Shown: one piece after another, positions 7,957-11,809 of the stretch | Position numbering within the stretch: position 1 is the stretch's first letter | Layout of the letters: the number at the start of each line of letters is the position of its first letter | Origin: JAHJQQ01 sp964458835 | GTDB lineage: Bacteria; Pseudomonadota; Gammaproteobacteria; Thiohalobacterales; Thiohalobacteraceae | Assembly: GCA_964458835.1 (NCBI GenBank) | Contig: CAYWKV010000085.1 | Coordinates: 1 to 11,809, forward strand | Direction of reading: 5' to 3' | Length of the DNA: 11,809 nt | Program-made: the position numbers and the translations under genes | Notes under the pieces: model-generated | The model's input: the letters and a program-made list of their open reading frames with translations, nothing else | Told to the model about the DNA's origin: nothing | The model's database searches: none

Positions 7957-8130
7957 AACCGCCAAGGCGCCAAGGCGCCAAGAAAACAATTGATGAGTAA
8001 AGAAGCTGCGCCCGTATTTCGCAGGATTGCTCACCGCGGTGTGGACGGTTATAACTTTCAAAAGATTTTCTTGGCGCCTTGGCGCCTTGGCGGTTCCAAA
8101 AAACCTGGCGTTCTTGGCGTCTTGGCGGTT
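7957..8130. repeat. Perfect inverted repeat element between nuoD and nuoE, GCGCCAAG family, plus one extra arm
   Basis: The arms at 7957-7986 and 8066-8095 are exact reverse complements over 30 nt. They consist of AACC, three GCGCCAAG-type octamers and AAAA. A further shorter arm with a GACGCCAAG unit lies outside at 8111-8130 in the same orientation as the right arm. The loop is 79 nt (7987-8065) and has no gene. One arm is identical to 1591-1620 between nuoI and nuoJ. The element fills almost all of the 202 bp spacer. Confidence 0.95.
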
Positions 8131-8141
8131 CATATCACAGA

Positions 8142-9395
<1,254 letters not shown>

Positions 9396-9406
9396 ATATG
9401 TCTTTT

Positions 9407-9495
9407 AGTGAGGAGTGAGGAGTAAGGAGCGAGGAGAAAATCCTCATCGATACCAACTTCCTTTACGCCTTACTCCTCACTCCTCACTCCTCACT
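9407..9495. repeat. Inverted repeat element between nuoC and nuoD, GTGAGGA family
   Basis: The arms at 9407-9434 and 9468-9495 match as reverse complements at 25 of 28 positions. Both are tandem copies of the 7-mer AGTGAGG with TAAGG and CGAGG variants. The loop is 33 nt and AT-richer than its surroundings. The right arm runs into the nuoC TAG stop codon (9494-9496). The left arm stops 11 nt before the nuoD start. The element therefore takes up practically the whole 98 bp spacer. Confidence 0.93.
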
Positions 9496-10192
9496 ATCCG
9501 CGCCGCCGCACTTCGTCGCGGATCACCTTGGGCACCAGCACGCGCGGTTCGATGCTGACCGGTTCGTAGACGACGCGCTGCTTCTCGGGGTCGTAGCGCA
9601 CCTCGACGTTGCCGGACAGCGGAAAGTCCTTGCGGAACGGGTGGCCGATGAAGCCGTAGTCGGTGAGGATGCGGCGCAGGTCCGGGTGGCCGTCGAAGAT
9701 GATGCCGTAGAGGTCGAAGGCCTCGCGCTCGTACCAGTTCGCCGCCGTCCAGATGCCGGTCACCGAGGGGATCACGGGCAGATCGTCGTCCGGCGCGAAA
9801 CAGCGCAGGCGCAGGCGGCGGTTGTGGCTGAGCGACAGCAGATGATAGACCGCGGCGAAGCGCCGGCCATGCGCGGGGCGCTCGACGGACAGATCCTCGT
9901 CGTCCTGGCGCAGATGTCCGGCGGTGCGCGCGGCGACACCGCGACTGAAGCCCTGGCCGGACGATTCCGCGGTCGCCCACTCGTCGACGCCGTACTCCGA
10001 ATAGTCCACGCCGCAGACGTCGATCAGGATCGTGAACTCGAAATCGGGGTGGCGGCGCAGCACCCCGCAGACATCCGACAGCCGCGCGGGCGCGACCACC
10101 GCGGTGACTTCGCCCAGATCCAGCGTCGCGGATTCGATGTGCTCGCCCAGGATCTCCTGTAACTGTTCCAGCAGCTGTTCGGCTCGGCTCAT
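9494..10192 (-). CDS. nuoC: NADH-quinone oxidoreductase subunit C
   Basis: NuoC is the 30-kDa-type subunit of the connecting part of complex I, next to NuoD. It carries no cofactor. The 232-residue protein starts MSRAEQLLEQLQEILG at 10190-10192, 8 nt after the nuoB stop. The frame is open further upstream, but that part overlaps nuoB and is not NuoC-like. The complex I 30-kDa signature is clear at about residues 153-194 (WYEREAFDLYGIIFDGHP and HPFRKDFPLSG). Residues about 68-111, between CGVDYSEYG and RFAAVYHLLSL, form a polar insertion. I recall comparable inserts in some related bacteria but cannot confirm this here. The Shine-Dalgarno is weak (GAG at 8 nt). Confidence 0.97.
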   Translation of the reverse strand: MSRAEQLLEQLQEILGEHIESATLDLGEVTAVVAPARLSDVCGVLRRHPDFEFTILIDVCGVDYSEYGVDEWATAESSGQGFSRGVAARTAGHLRQDDEDLSVERPAHGRRFAAVYHLLSLSHNRRLRLRCFAPDDDLPVIPSVTGIWTAANWYEREAFDLYGIIFDGHPDLRRILTDYGFIGHPFRKDFPLSGNVEVRYDPEKQRVVYEPVSIEPRVLVPKVIRDEVRRRG

Positions 10193-10200
10193 GTCGTGGC

Positions 10201-10677
10201 TCAGCGGGCGATGGTGTTGGTACGGCGGATCTTGTTCTGCAGCTGCAGAATGCCGTACAGCAGGGCCTCGGCGGTCGGCGGACAGCCGGGCACGTAGATG
10301 TCGACCGGCACGATGCGGTCGCAGCCGCGCACCACCGAATAGGAATAATGGTAATACCCGCCGCCGTTGGCGCAGGAGCCCATCGAGATCACCCAGCGCG
10401 GCTCGGCCATCTGGTCGTAGACCTTGCGCAAGGCCGGGGCCATCTTGTTGACCAGGGTGCCGGCGACGATCATCACGTCGGACTGGCGCGGGCTGGGCCG
10501 GAACACGATGCCGAAGCGGTCCAGATCGTAGCGCGAGGCGCCGGCCTGCATCATCTCCACCGCACAGCAGGCCAGGCCGAAGGTCATCGGCCACATCGAG
10601 CCGGTGCGCGCCCAGTTGATCAGCTTATCGGCCGTGGTAGTCACCACGCCCTGTTCGAGAATGCCTTCTATGCCCAT
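10201..10677 (-). CDS. nuoB: NADH-quinone oxidoreductase subunit B
   Basis: NuoB carries cluster N2, the last [4Fe-4S] cluster, which reduces quinone. From the ATG at 10675-10677 it is 158 residues, the common length. The ligands are the adjacent C37 and C38 (GLACCAVEMM), C102 (SMGSCANGGGYYHYSYS) and C132 (YVPGCPPTAEALLYG). The start MGIEGILEQGVVTTTADKLINW is typical. The frame is open to 10764, but those 29 extra residues come from the intergenic repeat and are rejected. The Shine-Dalgarno GGGAGGG lies at 10687-10693, inside a hairpin-forming segment. Confidence 0.98.
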   Translation of the reverse strand: MGIEGILEQGVVTTTADKLINWARTGSMWPMTFGLACCAVEMMQAGASRYDLDRFGIVFRPSPRQSDVMIVAGTLVNKMAPALRKVYDQMAEPRWVISMGSCANGGGYYHYSYSVVRGCDRIVPVDIYVPGCPPTAEALLYGILQLQNKIRRTNTIAR

Positions 10678-10683
10678 CGTTCG

Positions 10684-10767
10684 GCACCCTCCCGCAGGGT
10701 GCGTCGAGGCGCAGCCTGCCGCACCGGAAATCCGCAGCCATGGTGGGTCGCCGCGCCGACGCACCCT
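10684..10767. repeat. GC-rich inverted repeat element between nuoA and nuoB with alternative pairings
   Basis: The outer arms are 10696-10716 and 10747-10767, with AGGGTGCGTCG pairing to CGACGCACCCT perfectly over 11 bp. Beyond that they pair imperfectly through GGCGC/GCGCC-type bases. A second, smaller hairpin lies at 10684-10702: GCACCCT, a 5-nt loop (CCCGC), AGGGTGC. The segment 10696-10702 belongs to both structures, so the two are mutually exclusive. This element is of a different type from the short-tandem-unit elements in the rest of the operon. It ends 7 nt from the nuoA stop codon. Confidence 0.85.
10687..10693 (-). promoter_or_regulatory. nuoB ribosome binding site within a hairpin
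   Basis: In the transcript GGGAGGG lies about 9 nt before the nuoB ATG and is the only good Shine-Dalgarno there. It overlaps the loop and 3' arm of the small hairpin 10684-10702, so its accessibility would depend on which hairpin forms. Confidence 0.6.
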
Positions 10768-10774
10768 ACGCGCA

Positions 10775-11131
10775 TCATTCCCATTCCAGGGCCCCTTTCT
10801 TCCATTCGTAGATGAAGCCGATCACCAGGATTCCCAGGAACAGCATCATGGCCGTGAAACCGAACATGCCGATCTCCTCGAGCGCCACCGCCCAGGGGAA
10901 CAGGAAGGCGATCTCCAGATCGAAGATGATGAACAGGATGGCGACGAGGTAGTAGCGCACGTCGAACTTCATGCGCGAGTCTTCGAAGGCCTCGAAGCCG
11001 CACTCGTAGGGCGACAGCTTCTCACTGTCGGGGCGCTGCGGACCGGCCAGGAAGCCGAGCGCGATGAACACCGCCCCGAAGACGACACCGACTCCGATGA
11101 AGATCAGAATGGGCAGATAGTTTTCCAGCAT
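10775..11131 (-). CDS. nuoA: NADH-quinone oxidoreductase subunit A
   Basis: NuoA (ND3 homologue) is a small membrane subunit next to NuoH and NuoJ at the base of the quinone channel. The 118 residues show three hydrophobic helices at about 5-29, 60-82 and 88-108. The conserved loop SPYECGFEAFEDSRMKFDVRYY (about 40-61) includes the cysteine of the conformation-sensitive ND3 loop. FDLEIAFLFPW (about 70-80) carries the conserved acidic residues D71 and E73. It is the first gene of the operon, with GGAAGCGGAG just before the ATG at 11129-11131 and a probable promoter about 80 nt upstream. Confidence 0.98.
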   Translation of the reverse strand: MLENYLPILIFIGVGVVFGAVFIALGFLAGPQRPDSEKLSPYECGFEAFEDSRMKFDVRYYLVAILFIIFDLEIAFLFPWAVALEEIGMFGFTAMMLFLGILVIGFIYEWKKGALEWE

Positions 11132-11219
11132 GTCTCCGCTTCCGGCGCCAACCGCATTATCGGGGAGTGCTTTGTGTAAGTTCTTGATGCCACTGGAGAG
11201 CAGCGCGCACAGTCGGGGC

Positions 11220-11249
11220 AGTCTAGGCCACAGGCCGAAGAAGTGTCAA
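11220..11249 (-). promoter_or_regulatory. Probable sigma70-type promoter of the nuo operon
   Basis: On the minus strand TTGACA (complement of 11244-11249) matches the -35 consensus at 6 of 6 positions. An 18-bp spacer follows, then TAGACT (complement of 11220-11225), 4 of 6 to the -10 consensus. A start near 11213 would give a leader of about 80 nt before nuoA. No operator could be identified. Confidence 0.65.
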
Positions 11250-11809
11250 GCCGCGGAACCGTCGAAAATCACTTCCCGATCAGCCGGTTATCAACAAAAA
11301 AGAATTTGGGCAGAGATAAAATTAATCGCGGGTCTTGCGCGTGGCTCATGTCCCGCGGGCCATATTCCGGTGTCGGCGTAAGCGTCAAGCCACGTTCCGA
11401 ATCCGGCCGGACGTTGCGTCGATCATCACGCCGCATCACCGCTGTCCTGCTCGTACCTCGAAAACACGGATTTCAGCCACGGCAGCACACGGAAGAACCT
11501 GGACCGGATCATGTGGCTTCACATCGCGGCCCACGTCACCTGCCAGGTGCCGGGCCGGCACCTCCCGATGCGGATTTATTTCACTGTCTTCCGTGTGCTT
11601 CCGTGGCGAATCCGGTTTTTGGGTTTAGGGGACAGCAGTGACGCCGTATCAATCCTGATACAGGACTTGTTTGCGGTAAGCCACTATTTTTACTGAACGA
11701 CTGGCCAATTGCCGGTCATACGAACAGCCCGGCCGTAGCACCGGTGTTACACACCGCTCCCAGTGCCTCATCACACCGTATGAGCAATAGGTTACCGGGG
11801 TGTTTTCCG
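11250..11809. other. Non-coding upstream region
   Basis: About 560 bp upstream of the probable promoter contain no convincing gene on either strand. Open frames here do not resemble any family I know, and the longer ones on the plus strand (11243-11641 and 11335-11628) cross the repeat element. It holds the repeat element at 11476-11607. I see no tRNA, no rho-independent terminator and no secG-like sequence, although secG and a tRNA-Leu lie upstream of nuoA in some gammaproteobacteria. A neighbouring gene may lie just beyond the window. Confidence 0.6.
11476..11607. repeat. Inverted repeat element upstream of the nuo promoter, CACGGAAG family
   Basis: The arms at 11476-11496 and 11587-11607 match as reverse complements at 20 of 21 positions and read GCCACGGAAGCACACGGAAG-like. 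The unit is that of the element between nuoG and nuoH. The 90-nt loop contains a strong internal palindrome at 11545-11563 (AGGTGCC and GGCACCT around a 5-nt loop, or 9+1+9). No T-tract follows on either strand, so it is not an obvious terminator. The whole element lies about 230 bp upstream of the probable promoter. Confidence 0.88.

Noticed and set aside
736..8130. CRISPR array, because of repeated short units with spacers
   Set aside because: Units are adjacent tandem copies arranged as inverted arms, with no regular 30-40-nt spacers and no cas genes.
7957..8130. Insertion sequence ends
   Set aside because: No transposase frame lies between the arms, and I see no clear target-site duplication outside them; a non-autonomous element remains possible.
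9494..10594. nuoC frame extended upstream to 10594
   Set aside because: The extra 134 residues overlap nuoB in another frame and are not NuoC-like; the ATG at 10190-10192 gives a normal NuoC N-terminus 8 nt after the nuoB stop.
11359..11388. Second minus-strand promoter, TTGACG with 18 bp to TATGGC
   Set aside because: The -35 is good but the -10 matches only 3 of 6, and the promoter at 11220-11249 is stronger and closer to nuoA.
11649..11807. Minus-strand open frame entering from the right edge (52 codons)
   Set aside because: The translated peptide (ending KQVLYQD) matches nothing I recognise and has no visible start; it may be chance. More sequence to the right is needed to judge it.
11132..11809. 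tRNA-Leu or secG upstream of nuoA, as in some gammaproteobacteria
   Set aside because: No T-arm-like GGTTCGAATCC-type sequence in either orientation and no SecG-like hydrophobic frame are visible.

Overview
The window is most of a complex I (NADH:quinone oxidoreductase) operon, read entirely on the minus strand. Transcription runs from about position 11213 down past position 1. The order is nuoA, B, C, D, E, F, G, H, I, J, K and the first 138 codons of nuoL. All eleven complete genes look intact and of normal family length. The separate nuoC and nuoD (not fused as in E. coli), the 158-residue NuoB, the roughly 790-residue NuoG and the high GC content suggest a proteobacterium. A non-enteric gammaproteobacterium (Chromatiales-like, possibly a sulphur oxidiser) fits best, with Betaproteobacteria as an alternative. 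That placement is inference from protein style, not from a marker gene.

Layout: 1-416 partial nuoL; 420-725 nuoK; 918-1523 nuoJ; 1776-2264 nuoI; 2407-3432 nuoH; 3640-6021 nuoG; 6018-7316 nuoF; 7466-7939 nuoE; 8142-9395 nuoD; 9494-10192 nuoC; 10201-10677 nuoB; 10775-11131 nuoA. A good sigma70-type promoter (TTGACA, 18 bp, TAGACT) lies about 80 nt upstream of nuoA. The 678 bp beyond nuoA hold that promoter and one repeat element, but no convincing gene. NuoE/F/G form the NADH-oxidising module (FMN and Fe-S clusters). NuoB/C/D/I connect it to the quinone site. NuoA/H/J/K/L are the membrane, proton-translocating part.

The notable part is the DNA between the genes. Three junctions are tight (nuoG/F overlap by 4 bp, nuoC/B 8 nt, nuoL/K 3 nt) and carry no repeat. 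Each of the other eight junctions, 97 to 252 bp long, is filled by an inverted-repeat element. A ninth lies upstream of the promoter. In seven of the eight junctions, and in the upstream copy, the arms are built from short tandem units of 7 to 10 nt. The unit differs from junction to junction: GCGCCAAG, AAGGACACG, CACGGAAnn, CCACGAAAY, GTGAGGA. Arms are about 21 to 30 nt and enclose unrelated loops of about 30 to 90 nt. Several families share one pattern: an outer CC(A/G)C followed by about three purine-rich units. The nuoA/nuoB element is of a different kind (GGGTGCGTCG). It contains the nuoB ribosome binding site in a segment that can form alternative hairpins. I see no transposase, CRISPR array, tRNA or rRNA in the window.
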